Shown here piece by piece: positions 38,280-52,461 of a stretch of DNA of 64,000 nt. The translations under genes and the position numbers were made by a program. Origin of the DNA: Nemania diffusa (taxonomy: Eukaryota > Ascomycota > Sordariomycetes > Xylariales > Xylariaceae); contig JBBPUQ010000011.1 in assembly GCA_038501195.1 (NCBI GenBank), forward strand, positions 2,294,001 to 2,358,000, in the 5' to 3' direction. The notes under the pieces are model-generated. The model ran no database searches. It saw only the letters and a program-made list of their open reading frames with translations, and had not been told where the DNA came from. How positions within the stretch are numbered: position 1 is the first letter of the stretch; every line of letters begins with the position of its first letter.

Positions 38280-40402
38280 TCAAGCGCTCTCAGTATCCTC
38301 ATCCTCATCGAGTCCTAGGAGTGTTTTGTCAACATCATCCAGCTCTTCGTCCTCATCTTTACCTTCGGCGGCGGCCTCAGGCTCCTCAGCACCACTGTCG
38401 ATGCCCAGAAGCTCCTTATCTACTTCATCTAGGTCTTCCGCATCTTCCATGGCCACGTCTCCGTTAGTATTACGAAGGTTGCCGTTGACGCTGGGCTTCC
38501 CGTTCGCTCGAGCCTTTCTGACCGGTACCTTATCTGGAGTGGCAAGGCGCTCGAGTTCCATGATCGGGTCGGGGAGGGTGTCCTCTGTCATCTGAACTAC
38601 CGCACGCCGCTTGTTAGGCGGAATAATCCCCAAATCTCGTCGCCCCTCCCACCGCCTGAGCCGCCGATTGGCTCTTCTCACCGCCGCTGCATACGATGCC
38701 GCCTCTTCGCCAAAGTTGTCTTCTTCTTGCCCAAGCTGACATAGACCCCCAAGACCACGATCCCGAAAGGCGGACCTGCTACTTGTATGTGTTCTGCTCT
38801 CTTCCTCATCACTGTCGACAAAAGGGTCTGCCATGGCGTCTAAACGCCGTTTTGTACGAACTATAACGCCCTCTTGTCGCCGCATCTTTCGCGAAACGTG
38901 ATGCTGTCTTCGAAGACCACGATCTAGTATATAATCAACACGTTGGCTGCGGTTACGTTCTACTGCTAATTGGTGTGCAGTAGGGGGTCGGGGTTTTCGT
39001 GGAACGATGCCTTCCACAGCGTGGGAACCGGGACCAGCAGGCGACGACGCTTCGAAGACTTGGTATTTCAGAGAAGCGCCTCCACGGCGCACAGTGCTGT
39101 TGATACCGAGACGAGACAGCGCTCTCGGGGGCGGAGTGGACCGGGTACTATCCAAGTCGGACTCATGTTTAGAAGGTCGTATGCGTGGTAGAATTGCCGC
39201 TGAGGGACTCTCTTCGACAAGGAGCTTAGTCCTTGCGCCCCTCTTAGTCTGGCTATCGACTACGTAGGCTTGATCGGCGGCAATGATCCTAGCCCTGTGG
39301 CTCTGCTTGTCACGCCCAAACTCAACTTCTTCGGGTGAGTCTATATTTTCGCGTGCTTCTTCTTCCGGTGTCATCTCTTCCATTCGAGGGACGCCCTGGT
39401 TAGCAAGCCCTAGTTCATAGTCTACACCGGCGCCAAATGGATTCTCTTCACAGCCTTCTTCCGTAAAGTCAGACTCTAGATACTGCCACATCAGCCATAG
39501 AAATGCTCTTGCACGAGAGCTACTAGTGTAGTTTGTTTTCATGATGAGGTCGTGGAACTCGCCGCCGCTCGGGAAGTGTAGTTCAGCGACCTGGGATGCC
39601 TGGGAACATATGAGAAAGATCAGATTGACCGGGTTGGAACGTGGTGACTTCTGGTTCTTGAAATCGGCTAGTTCGTGAGGTTCAGGCCGATCTTCAGCAG
39701 CCCCCTTGAGAATAGATTTTAATCTTGGCGCGTCTTGTAATTGCTTGTACGCCGATGCATCCTGATGTGCCTGGAGCGACGGAATGGCATGGTAGGTTCT
39801 TAGTTGGGCTCGCATCTCGGGGAAAACTACATGGCGTGGGTTAGCGGAATCCTTCTGCTTGTGGCAGTATTAGAGGCGAACGTACAGTTTAGTGTAGTGT
39901 TCATTCGTCCGACATTGACGAGTAAGCAGACCATAGCCATACCCTTCGCAGCCTCGCGATCACTAAGTAGCTTGTCCCGGAGCACTTTGCTGGTCTTACT
40001 ACTCCTAGCCATCGTGTCGATGTACAAATCCGCAAAGCCCTGCTTTTCCGATTTGCCGGGCTCGTAGCTGTTGGTGAAAACTTTCGTCTCGTCGTCGAAG
40101 ACGGCGCGTAGAAAGTCGTACTGAATATCTCGTCTCCACAAGGGCTCGCCATCCTCCTTCTTGAGATGCCTGATCTTGCCGACAACCGGAAATGAGCCAC
40201 CTCCAGCGGCAGTGGCAGCACCAGCACCAGCAGTCGAGGCTCTAGATTTTCGTTTACTGCCGTGTGCTGAGTCGGGGCCAAGTATGCTGGAGTCGGGGTT
40301 GGCTTCGGGTGAACCGTCTCTGGGGGTACCAGGAGTACTAGAAGGTTGCGACCATCGGTCGGGGGACCCACGGCTCGATGCCATGGAGGGCATAGATGTC
40401 AT
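38280..40402 (-). CDS. IES1: INO80 chromatin-remodelling complex subunit Ies1
   Basis: Exons (minus strand) are 40402-39886 and 39826-38280, giving 687 residues. The 59-bp intron (gtacgt...gctaac...tag) joins NTTLNF to FPEMRAQLRTYHAIPSLQAH in frame. The conserved Ies1 block KIRHLKKEDGEPLWRRDIQY followed by DFLRAVFDDETKVF is at about residues 75-110, followed by a helical region ending in FLWLMWQYLESDFTEEG. The C-terminal half is basic then acidic, with two similar motifs, DEVDKELLGID and DDVDKTLLGLDED, near the end. Ies1 is a fungal-specific nuclear subunit of INO80, the ATP-dependent nucleosome remodeller. The exact start among several nearby ATGs (40402, then further downstream) is uncertain. 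Confidence 0.88.
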
Positions 40403-42679
40403 GGCGTATTCGATGATAGAAGTTGGCGATGGAAAAGAGAAGAAGGAGAAGGAGAAGTAGAGGCGGAGGTAGAGGCGCAGGTAGGGGCGCAATGAAAGAA
40501 AGAAAGAAAGAGATGTAGAGTTATTAACGCTGCGTAGAGGCCAATGATTGTTAGATTATCAGCGCGGTCTGGACGCAGTTTGGACAGCGTGGCGTTGTAG
40601 CAGGACAACAGTGGCAGGACGACAAACGCCTGATTGCCCGGTCGCGCAACACGTATTCTGTAGATATATTATTGATGCTCGGTAGGAACCAGATCTACCG
40701 CACGTCAATGTACTGCTATACCTACAGTGGTACGCTGCATTCCAAGCTGTAAAGACTGTGTTGAAAAGGAGTTCCAAAAGGTGGGCGGTGATAATGGAGT
40801 GACCGAAGCTATTGTTCCATTGTGGAGAGGAGCGGAAAGACAGGAGAAGAAGCTTTCGTTTTGCAGTTTGGAGGTCGAGTTGAAGAAACTACAGGTAGGT
40901 TAAGGCTACTTGGGTAAGTGGTTTTGGGCAAACATTACCTACAGACAAAGCATCACGTTAGGTAGCTGGCGATTGTTGGTGCTGAGGCGGACACGCGTTA
41001 GCCACCTAATGTGACCTGTTATTTAGGTAGTTGTAGGTTAGCACACCACCTAAGGTAGCCTCGTTGCTGAGGGCATTCGTGCTGCGGGCCAGTTACACGT
41101 ACCTACCTCTACCTCCCAGGAGCTATGTGCAGCAGCACTAGGCATTTTCAATTTACCTTCTATCACCTACCTACCTAAGTTGGTACTGTCATACCATGAT
41201 ATCAATCTCCAAATACACAGTATACGCACTGTACGAAAGGCACTCGTACCTACCAGCCACTCTCTGAGTATGCACAGCCACGATTCTCACAACATATTGC
41301 AGTTTAGAAAGCGAACACGAGTAAAGTTCGCGGCCTACCAGGGCAGCAAACTCCCGCTATTGCTCGAGTTATGGATTTCTGTATGGTTCACGATACCTAT
41401 CTCTTTATTGCATTCGTTAAAAATCAGGGCGTATCTATTTACCTAGTTTAGACGAGCAGGTGATAATTACTTTATTCATCTAAGATGGTAAACCGAGGTA
41501 GTCATAGGATACAATGCCGACCACAAGTTCCAACTTATTCTCTTGGTTATAGCTAGGTGGTAGGTAGTATGCAATCCAAAATTTCAAATTACTTGTTCTA
41601 CCCGAATTTTAATTTCACTGTATAGCTACGTTGCCCATCATAGATAGGGCTGCATCAACATGTAGGAAAGTAAGTAGCGTTTTTATTATTTAGGAACACT
41701 CAACTCAGTTCGTCACAAATGGATCCTATGCTGGTCCAACACGGCGCAAAGAACCTTTAGCGAAGTTCTCAGCCGATATCTGCTAACGGGCTATCTACCA
41801 GGCAGATGGGATCTCATCTCGTCCATATGCCAGTATCTTTGGAATAGGCCCCAGACATGCTCTGTGCATCTCAAAGAGGTCTGGAAACTGTACCTGATCA
41901 CCCAGACGCCGTTTTTTTTTTCTCGCGAACCACCCTAGTAATTACCATTTTATGCAATGTCCATATAGCCTGCCCTGCCCTGTAATTTCCCACCGTCGGG
42001 GAGGGACAAGCTCTCGCGCGAGAGAGTCCTACCGAACTGAAACCCACGAGCGTTCCGCATTTTTGTCTATGAAAGAAGATGCCGGCAACAAATCCGCAGT
42101 CATGCAGAACACGTGTTCACCCCGTTCTATCAGGGTGAGAGTAGAGATATCATCTCCGTTCAGAGGGTAAAAGCAGGAACATGAATGGAGATCATCATCG
42201 TCGTGAGAAGTATCGGTCCAATGTCTTTTGGAGACCAACCAGCTTCTAATAGATGAACTGTCTCCCGAGACACATAGATCAAGGTCTATTTTAACCTCGA
42301 GACGTCTCATGCAGCTGCTCGGATGCAATCCCCGTGTTCGTCTATGGGTATCAAGTCGTGGGGGGACACGAATGCGCAGCCGTAATAAAGACAAATGCCG
42401 TCTATCATATGCCAGAGCCTCATGCCGTAAGACTCGAACCTGCCGATCCGGATGGGTAGTCGAAGTTGCATGTGCCGTAGATGAAACTAGGTCGGAAACA
42501 ATTGGCGACGCGCCAAAACCTTGTGTAAAAAGCACGCGAATGTACGAAATAGGAAATTTAAATGAAACATCTATGTGCTGCATTGTCGATGCACGTGCCC
42601 GCCTAGAGAAGAGCTTGCGATGTTTACAAAGCACTCAGGTGGGGGGTTAAATGCTTCGAATGGAAAAGGATCGTGGAGT
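40403..42679. other. IES1 promoter and DED1 3' region
   Basis: This is 2.3 kb between two genes on the same strand. ACCT/AGGT units cluster at about 40890-41180. A 201-codon minus-strand frame (42029-42634) lies in the probable DED1 3' untranslated region and has no domain or codon pattern I trust. Confidence 0.55.
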
Positions 42680-44930
<2,251 letters not shown>

Positions 44931-46153
44931 ATTGCCGATAATGGGAGGGGTAAATAGGAGGAAAGGAGGATAGTCAAGTCTAAATTGTCTGTAGCCGACG
45001 TGCTTTTGTTTGCTGTCAAGTGGTTGTTGGGTTTCTGGGGAAAATTTTTCGTGATGTACCCAGCCGATGGTGTCTCTCGAAGACAAGAACCTGTTTGTTC
45101 TCTCTGCGAGGATGCAATGTGGCAAGGAACGAAAAAGAAAATCAGAAAAGATAAAAAAGTAGGTGCTGTTGGTCCTTTGACACACAGGACCCCGTTGCGT
45201 GATGATTGATGTAGGGTGGAAGGATGGGTGAGAGAATGCGAGAGGGTGTGGGAGAGGAAAGAAGAAGTATATGATGACTTGCCCAAGGGCAAAAAATTAT
45301 TAGGTGTCTGTGGCCTGCAGGCTTAGGCTGTAAAGTACCGTATTGGTGGATGCAGAGGAGGTATCCGTAATACCTATCCAAGTTTGCCCAGTACAGTTGC
45401 AGAGTTGGGGGGTACCTTGTTCAAAAGGAGCCTCAATGTTTCCATGCGTATTGCCTGCCTACTTTATTTTCGCCAAGGAAAGAATAAACGAGAGAGAAAA
45501 GGGCAAGAATGTCGTAGAAAGAGAAAGCCGCAAGTGAATGGGGTCTGGATGATTTCTTTTATTTTAATTATTCTCGCGAAGAACCTTGAGAATATATGCC
45601 TGAAGGCGACGAGGGGGCTGATTCATCAGTACCTACATAATGTCTATGTCGTGTTTTAGGACTCCCAGGAAAAAGAATACCTAGGTACCTAGCAGAGGCG
45701 CGAACACTGGGCGAGGCCAATCAGATGGGAGGGGCGTCGAGTGGACCAGAGTTTTCTAGTGGTTGCTACCTATAAGTGCAGCGAGGTACTAGCAGATAAG
45801 GTTTATTTTACAGCACAGGTAGGTAGCTATTAGCGTTTAGGAACTTTGCCAGTAAGTACCTAGGTAAGTTACCTAGGAGTCGTGAAGTGGTGGCAGAGGA
45901 AGGAATAGGTAACCTTCAGCGCACTACTTGGATACCTACATGGAAGTTCCTAGCTACATGTGGTGCTAGCGCTTTCAATGACAGGGGCAAAGGGGCCTTG
46001 ATAGATACCTAAAGTACCTACTTACCTACACGCTGATGTATGTAGCAAGTGTCAGGAGTTGGAAAGTCAAAACGGTGAACGAATTTTTACCTGTAGGATC
46101 TCCTACCCCCCACCTCCTGGGTACTGTATGTACCTGGGAACCTTTTTATTTTT

Positions 46154-46211
46154 TACCTACCTATGTACCTAGGTAGGTAGGTAGGTACATAGGTAGGTAC
46201 CTAGGTACTTA
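46154..46211. repeat. ACCT/AGGT palindromic repeat cluster
   Basis: TACCTACC, then TACCTAGGTAGGTAGGTAGG, then TAGGTAGGTACCTAGGTAC. It is the densest copy in this gap and could fold into a hairpin on either strand. Confidence 0.75.
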
Positions 46212-47108
46212 CAAAACTAGAGGAAAGAACAAATATCCTTCACTCAAGCTATCTAAATAGGTATTTAAGTATATAAATACATGTGCATAATAGAAAAGGC
46301 TATGCACACATAGGCAGTCTTCCTTTCATCGGTGCATGTGTCTTACTAGGTACGTAGACGGATACTACGGTAGATTAGGGTCCTATCTACCTACATAGGT
46401 ATGTAGGTACATTGGTAATGTTCATACATGTATACATGTAGATTAATATACATGATGCTATACGTGATTATGTGGGTTGAGAGGTACCGTTCCTACTAAA
46501 TGTTGCGAGGCACTGTACCAGCACATGCAGAGAGATCAGATGTACTTCTATTCTTTGAGTCTCTACCTACCTACCTAAGATAGTGAAGGATACCGAATCG
46601 TGTCTCTGTTCTCGCTGACGTCGTTTCGCCCCCTTCAGATATTTAGTGCACACAAACCTAACAAGGAATCTAGGTACAGTCCTGTTGGAATTACCCAAAC
46701 AGGAACCCGCCCTTGGTAATCTCACGCCTTGCCTCCACGATCCGTCCCCACGGTGTTCAACGATTTAGTGTGTATGTTCTCTCCTCTAGTTCCAGGTCTG
46801 GATAGTCTAATGGGTTTAAGGGACAATTTACAAAAATTAGATCCGTTCCTGTTTAGTACTTACCTTCCTGATTCATGCCTTTTCTACACCGATTATATTA
46901 CGATTCGAGGCAACGGTTTCGCCTGTAAAGATCACCGAGGTCGTTGCCAATATATGTGGCGAGGTTGTATCTATCTACATACGTAGGGTCTGCTAGGGTG
47001 TTCCCTATTTTCAATGGCTGGTGGTTTGACGGTTGTTGCATCGATCCGCTTTGTCGGTGCTGGAACCGGGTTACTACTGATCCGCCAGATGTCGCCAGCT
47101 ATCTATAT

Positions 47109-47172
47109 CTACCTACCTACCTAGGTACATATGTACCTGTATACGCAGTACCTACATATGTACTTAGGTACA
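47109..47172. repeat. ACCT/AGGT palindromic repeat cluster
   Basis: It contains TACCTACCTACCTAGGTAC and further TACATATGTAC and TACCTACATATG units. A smaller copy follows near 47235. Confidence 0.65.
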
Positions 47173-48398
47173 CTCGGGGAATAGTGCATTTGGCGTCACC
47201 TCATGGTTTGGGGGGGCTATGATACGCAGTACATACCTACCTAGGTAGGTTTTCATCGCCACCCATTCTGCTTGGCCTGGCTCTGACCCTCTGACTCGGA
47301 AGTAACCCGGAACTCTGACCGCCCACTGATCTCATCGCAAGTGCCTGGTCGCTACCTATGTAGATGAGGTTACCTATTGCGTTATTGCGTTATAGCCAAG
47401 ACAGCAAGACATAGTCAATAGACTTTCTAAAGGAATTTCCTCTCGTATTTGTAAACAGGACAACCCATGTCTGCACATAGTGAATACCCCATTTAAGTAT
47501 AAGGGTAATGCACATACAGATGGCCGGATGTTGCCAACTGAGCGAGGGTGTTGTACTACGTATTGCATAGGGCGGGCTTCTCGACCCGCCAATGGGAACG
47601 TTTCCCGAGCCCTGGCTGCGAAGTCCTATACGTACATATATATACATACCTTTCTGTAGATAGGCCATAAAATATACACCGCTACAAAGCAAATCAAGTA
47701 CCCTGCATGCCGGCGTGTGTGTTCGCTGCGTGACTTTCCGACTGGCATGACACTTGCCGTTACCCTCTTAGCCTTCCTTGCTCTAATGTTCTTATCTAAG
47801 TACTATCTAGAGCCTAGAGTCTGGACAGACAGGTGGCCTGCAGAGAATGACCACTACAACGTGGCGGGCTTGTCATTACCTAAGGTACTACCTATGAGTA
47901 CTCACGCTACCTATTACTTATAGTAGGTAGTAGGTAGCCTTCAAGTAGCCTTTTTTTCGTCAGGTATCAATTCGGTAGGGTTAATGTTGTATTTTTATAC
48001 GCAACTTGATTCAATATCATGTTGTGATTAGTGAGCTAGAACCAAAGAGACAGCGTGCCTGCAAATGTATAAATATCATTTCGCCACAAACTTCTAATGT
48101 CAGTCATATTGCCAGCTAGTAACAGCCAACCACTGGCATCGGGTATACTAGCAAGCGAACGCTCCTACACATGCTCTCGTTCTGGCGGTGCAATGACTGA
48201 GCACAGAGAAGTATCTTGTCCGTTTTCTCAACTAGGGCTCGCTCTATGTCTGAAGCGTTGTCTTGAGTTCACTAGATAGCTCATTAAACGGCTATCATGA
48301 TATTGCCACAAATGCTTGATCCTTTATGAGCTATGATCATGGGCTGTCCCTAGCACATAGCCTTAAGTTACACGGGCAGTCCTGGTTTAGCTATTTCG

Positions 48399-49121
48399 TT
48401 AAGGACACTTCACAATCTTGTCGTCGTTGAATTCGATATCCCGAATGCCATCTTTGGTTACCGCCTTGACTATCATCCCCTTGAAGTCGATGGGCAACCG
48501 TCGCTTCAGCTCGTCGGTGCACATTTCGAGGACCTTAATCCCTTGCACTAGAGTCATGTCTGGGTGGTGGTGCTTGTCGAGGATCGAAAGACAATAGTAT
48601 TGCGCATAGCCATGTGCGGCATAAGGAAGCGGCGCCAGCGCCGCTAGGTAATCCAGCCAAAACAAGCTGGGCTTGTGCGTGATGGGGTCGACCCCTCCAA
48701 TGAGGAGGTTCACGTTATAGGGCTTTCGTGACCGCAGGCTTGTCGCAAGCTCGCCGCGTACGTAGTGTGCTAGAGCAGTAGGAGACAGGTCCGTCTCATT
48801 TCGCATAGAATAGAGCTGGGCATTGGCTTGGATGTATTCGGAGAATTGTACTGCACCACAAGTCAGCAAAGACTAAAACCGATGATAGTCTTAGATCCAA
48901 CATACTAGTATCGCCAGCCTCTCCGGAGAATGCTACTAGGGTGTGCTTGTTTAGCTGTCTAGTTTTGTCGTCGGAGGCTTTGAGAATGGTGGCTCCTCGC
49001 ATAGCAGCTTTCGAAGCTGCAATTAAGGTAAAATCCTTGCCCGTAATTCCTAGCAGCACCTCCCTAACATCCAGTTAGTCCTCCATGCGGGTTTGGCGAA
49101 TGATAAATGGGCCTCTTACAT
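48399..49121 (-). CDS. PRE1: 20S proteasome subunit beta type-2/beta4 (Pre1)
   Basis: Exons (minus strand) are 49121-49120 (only AT of the start codon), 49063-48906 and 48850-48399, giving 203 residues; yeast Pre1 has 198. The product reads M-EVLLGITGKDFTLIAASKA, then SDDKTRQLNKHTLVAFSGEA, SLRSRKPYNVNLLIGGVDP, YGAHGY-like YAAHGYAQYYC, and RLPIDFKGMIVKAVTKDGIR. Beta4 is a non-catalytic ring subunit, and no catalytic Thr is expected. No in-frame ATG precedes GAG-GTG-CTG before a stop, so I place an intron (49064-49119, gtaaga...gactaact...ttag) inside the start codon. The second intron (48851-48905) has a gtatgt donor. RRP9 diverges from it 620 bp away. Confidence 0.9.
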
Positions 49122-49741
49122 CTTTACAGGGCCGACGTTCAGAGGAAACTTCGGCTACTGTTGGTAATTTGGTTTAATAGAGGAAGCGGATGGTACGTAG
49201 TTTTATTGCCGTTATTATCGAAGTAGAATCAAGTGCAGTCTTGAGTGTGCAGCCGAAAGAAGGGTTAGCGGAGAGATAACTTAACGAAGTGTTTGAAATG
49301 CTTCAAACAAGAGATGTCATTGGGGTAGGGTCACGTCGACGCGCAAGGAAGCTACAGCCTAGTCAGCCTCATTAGAGAGAGCTAGGTAAGTGTACCTGTG
49401 GAGCACTGCTTTTAGGTAGGTTGGCTGTCGCAGAGACAAGCCACAGCAACACAGCTAGGTAGGTACCTACCCATATACGCAGGCGTTGTTAATGCCTACC
49501 TACCTACCTAGGTAGGTAGGTACCCACTAATAAATACCTACATAGGTACTGTGTAGGTAAGTTATACCTACTCCCCATTTTCACTACCAGGGATTTAGCA
49601 GACATGGCAGGGGTGGTTGATGTCTTATCGCTTATCGGCAGACCTTCCCAGAACTTTTTTTTGGTGAAGAGCTCCGTCTAGTCAAAGGCTCGAGACTCAC
49701 GGCATAGCGTCATTGTAAAGGGAGGCTTCCACTTTGGCAAA
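49122..49741. promoter_or_regulatory. Divergent promoter region between PRE1 and RRP9
   Basis: 620 bp separate the two divergent genes. The middle (49454-49565) is an ACCT/AGGT repeat cluster with a perfect palindrome core, CCTACCTACCTAGGTAGGTAGG, split here as two arms around 49510. I do not see the yeast proteasome element GGTGGCAAA. Confidence 0.5.
49454..49565. repeat. ACCT/AGGT palindromic repeat cluster
   Basis: Three ACCT units are followed directly by three AGGT units around 49496-49522, plus flanking TAGGTAGGTACC and CATAGGTAC copies. It lies in the PRE1-RRP9 promoter region. Confidence 0.75.
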
Positions 49742-52461
49742 ATGTCCTCGTTCTTTTCTGTTCCTGGGGCGCAGAAGAAGCGCAAGCGAGACAATGATGG
49801 CCCTGCTCCCAAGAGACCGGCACGACCACGCCCCGCCAAACCGAAAGCTGCTCCCAAGAAGCGAGTCGAACGAGACGAGGAGATATCGGGGAGCGACTCC
49901 GAATCCGGGCTCGCCGAAGACGACGTCGTCGATGTCTCCGGCTCTGAATCCGATGAAGACAACCATGACGAAACGGCAGCTCAAAAGAGACTGCGATTGG
50001 CCACTCAATACCTATCTCAAGTACGGGAGGAGGTCGAAGCAACAGGTTGGGATGCCGAGGAAATTGTGAGAAGATCCCTATTGCGCCGGTGGGATACCGG
50101 AGCTTCACTGATAATATTTCTAATATGTGGCAATTAGGACAAGGATATGATAGCTGCGCGATTGGTAATTAACACCTGTTGCAAATGCCATGATATGACC
50201 CATGATCTAAACATGTTACTTTTAGGAGGAGGATGTAGCAGAAAGTAAAGGAAAGATCTTCCGGCACGTCGCATCAGAAATCGACCTCGACTCGAGACCG
50301 ACAATGTTCCGAGATAATACGCATACGGTCACATCTGTGGCTCTATGCTCGCCTTTTATATACTTGGGTGAGTTCTCATGCCGGATCGCATTGACTGCCG
50401 CCCTGGGATGCCAATGACTGACTTACTACTACATAAAAGTTACGAAAGATTCGCAGTTAATAAAGTACCGTCTACAACCTCCCCCGGACGAACAATACAA
50501 GCAGACTACTCGAAAGAAGCCTAAGAAACAAGCCCCTCCCCGGAAACGGCCCCAGCGACTTGCTTCAGTGAAAGGGAGGCACACGAGAGCGGGCGATAGG
50601 AATTTTAAGGGTCATGTTGGGCAAATATTATGTGTCGCAGCGAGTGACGATGGGAAATACGTCGTCACGGGTGGTGACGACAAGAGAATTGTGGTTTGGG
50701 ATTCCTCCCTGAAGCCTTTGCGGGTGTTTACGCACCACAGAGATGCAGTGACCGGGTTGGTCTTCCGCAGAAATTCTCATCAGATGTATTCGTGCTCGAA
50801 AGATCGGACAATTAGGGTTTGGGTAAGTTTCTTTACCCTTCCCATCTCCCATGATTGCTCTTAGATTACCATGCTAACTTCGCAACGAAGAACTGCGATG
50901 CTCTCGCATTTGTCGAGAGTCTATTCGGCCACGCCGACTCAGCTCTAGATGTCGATGCTTTGGCTTTAGAGAGGCTCGTTTCAGTCGGAGCTGTAAGTTA
51001 TTCTCGAAGCGAACTCTCCTTCTCCGCGAAATTTCTGGCCCTTCACGCCCTGCGCAATTTCAATTCCGACTTCTCAATGAAAACTTGCTAATATTTTACG
51101 GCTGCAGAGAGACAGAACAGTACGCCGTAAGTTACGCTTTGCAACTTGTTTGATACCTTGAAGCTGGATTTTCAGCCTACATTTAAATAAGCGGATCTAC
51201 ACTTGTTCAAGAAATCACAATTCACCATCCCCCCTTCCCTCTACAGGCGGATACTAAATTCTTGTGCAGTATGGAAAGTGGCAGACGAGACGCAACTCGT
51301 GTTCCGAGCTAGTTCTGGGACTGGTGATAGGAAGAGGCAAATCGACCTTGGCGTAGTAAGCTTCCGTCCTCGTCCTATTTTTGCTCTCAATAGCCCTAAG
51401 AGCCTAAGAATGATGGGATGAAGTGACTGATCTCTCTAATGTTAGGATCCTAATTCGCTTGCTGCAACTGGAAGCCTTGATCGCGTGGCATACATTGATG
51501 AGAATTATTTCATTACCGGCTCTGATAACGGGTGCATTTCCTTGTAAGAATTCCTTTTTTTGCCAAATATACCATAGAATAGGGAGAGCGGCCGTGTAAA
51601 TCCTATGCTAGCCAAGTTTCCAAATCAACTTCGAATATCAATAGTCGAACAGTGCTGACTATTATAGATGGACGCTGTCTAAAAAGAAACCGCTGGACAC
51701 TATCGTCAGAGCCCATGGATTAGAGGACCGTCTACCTCCTTCCGAAGCTAGTGCTGAAGAGCACCCTTCTGCTGAGGTTGTGCCTCCGCCTCAACCCCGA
51801 GGGATTACAAGCCTCCGAGCGTTACCATATTCCGACTTAATTCTGTCTGGCAGCACTGATGGGTTCATTGGTGCGTATACAAACCCCCAAGCCTAGTCTC
51901 TTAGGCTTCATTTTAAATAATCTTTTGATGTGGATGCTAACTCTTTGGCAGTGAGTATATTTAAGTCCCTATCTAAATTTAGCAAGCCCTCCCGGCCCGA
52001 GTACAACCAGCAGAATTTAGAATTCAGAATTCCAACTAACATGATTTTTCTCGCAGCGTGTTTGGAAATTTGATGAAAAGGAAAAGAAACTTCAAAGCGT
52101 CGGTATACTTGGGCAGCCCAACAAAGACGTAGTTGCGCATGGCGTAGTAGCCGAAATAACATCGGATGCGATGGACATTAGCAATGAAGACAAAGCTCAC
52201 GATCAGGCTGGTGACGCTGAGCCGTACCAAGTCAAGGGAGTCGTCAATGATATAGCGATCATATCACGGGGTAAGGCCAGCGACAATGAAACTTTCACCG
52301 TGGTCTGTGCAGTCGGAAAGGAACACAGACTCGGGAGATGGGGTTCTAATATCAAAGGGGCAAAGAACGGCGCCGTGGTGTTCGAATTACGAAAAAAGTC
52401 GAGAAAAGGAGGTGTTAAGAGTGACGCGAACGTGGTGGAGAAGGCTCCTAACGTAGAATGA
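49742..52461 (+). CDS. RRP9: U3 snoRNP-associated WD40 protein Rrp9
   Basis: Exons: 49742-50065, 50138-50164, 50226-50367, 50440-50822, 50891-50992, 51108-51126, 51270-51355, 51446-51543, 51668-51870 and 52057-52461, about 597 residues. The N-terminus (MSSFFSVPGAQKKRKRDNDG) is basic then acidic, followed by a short helical region. WD repeats include FKGHVGQILCVAASDDGKYV, HHRDAVTGLVFRRNSHQMYS, LFGHADSALDVDAL, GSLDRVAYIDENYFITGSDN and SGSTDGFI..RVWKF, ending in the family motif VGKEHRLGRW. Rrp9 binds U3 snoRNA in the small-subunit processome. The first eight junctions are canonical and in frame. The ninth is not: exon 51668-51870 ends in phase 1, but RVWKF at 52057 needs phase 0. The end of exon 7 could be three bases earlier. 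Confidence 0.9.

Larger units (their letters stand above)
44931..48398. other. Large gap between DED1 and PRE1
   Basis: This is 3.5 kb without a supported gene, the longest non-repeat gap in the window. The first 350 bases are the DED1 leader. ACCT/AGGT palindromes are frequent (45675-45960, 46020-46215, 46385-46420, 47105-47250). Short frames in 46700-47700 look non-coding. Confidence 0.55.

Noticed and set aside
42420..42445. GGTTCGAGTC on the minus strand, like a tRNA B box
   Set aside because: The flanking bases do not form a T-arm stem, and no A box or acceptor stem is present at the right distance.
42029..42634. 201-codon open frame on the minus strand downstream of DED1
   Set aside because: It lies in the probable DED1 3' untranslated region, has no domain or hydrophobic pattern I recognise, and competes with a similar-sized frame on the opposite strand.
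49454..49565. Possible CRISPR-like array
   Set aside because: The repeats are 4-base steps without unique spacers, the organism is a fungus, and the same motif is spread over the whole window.
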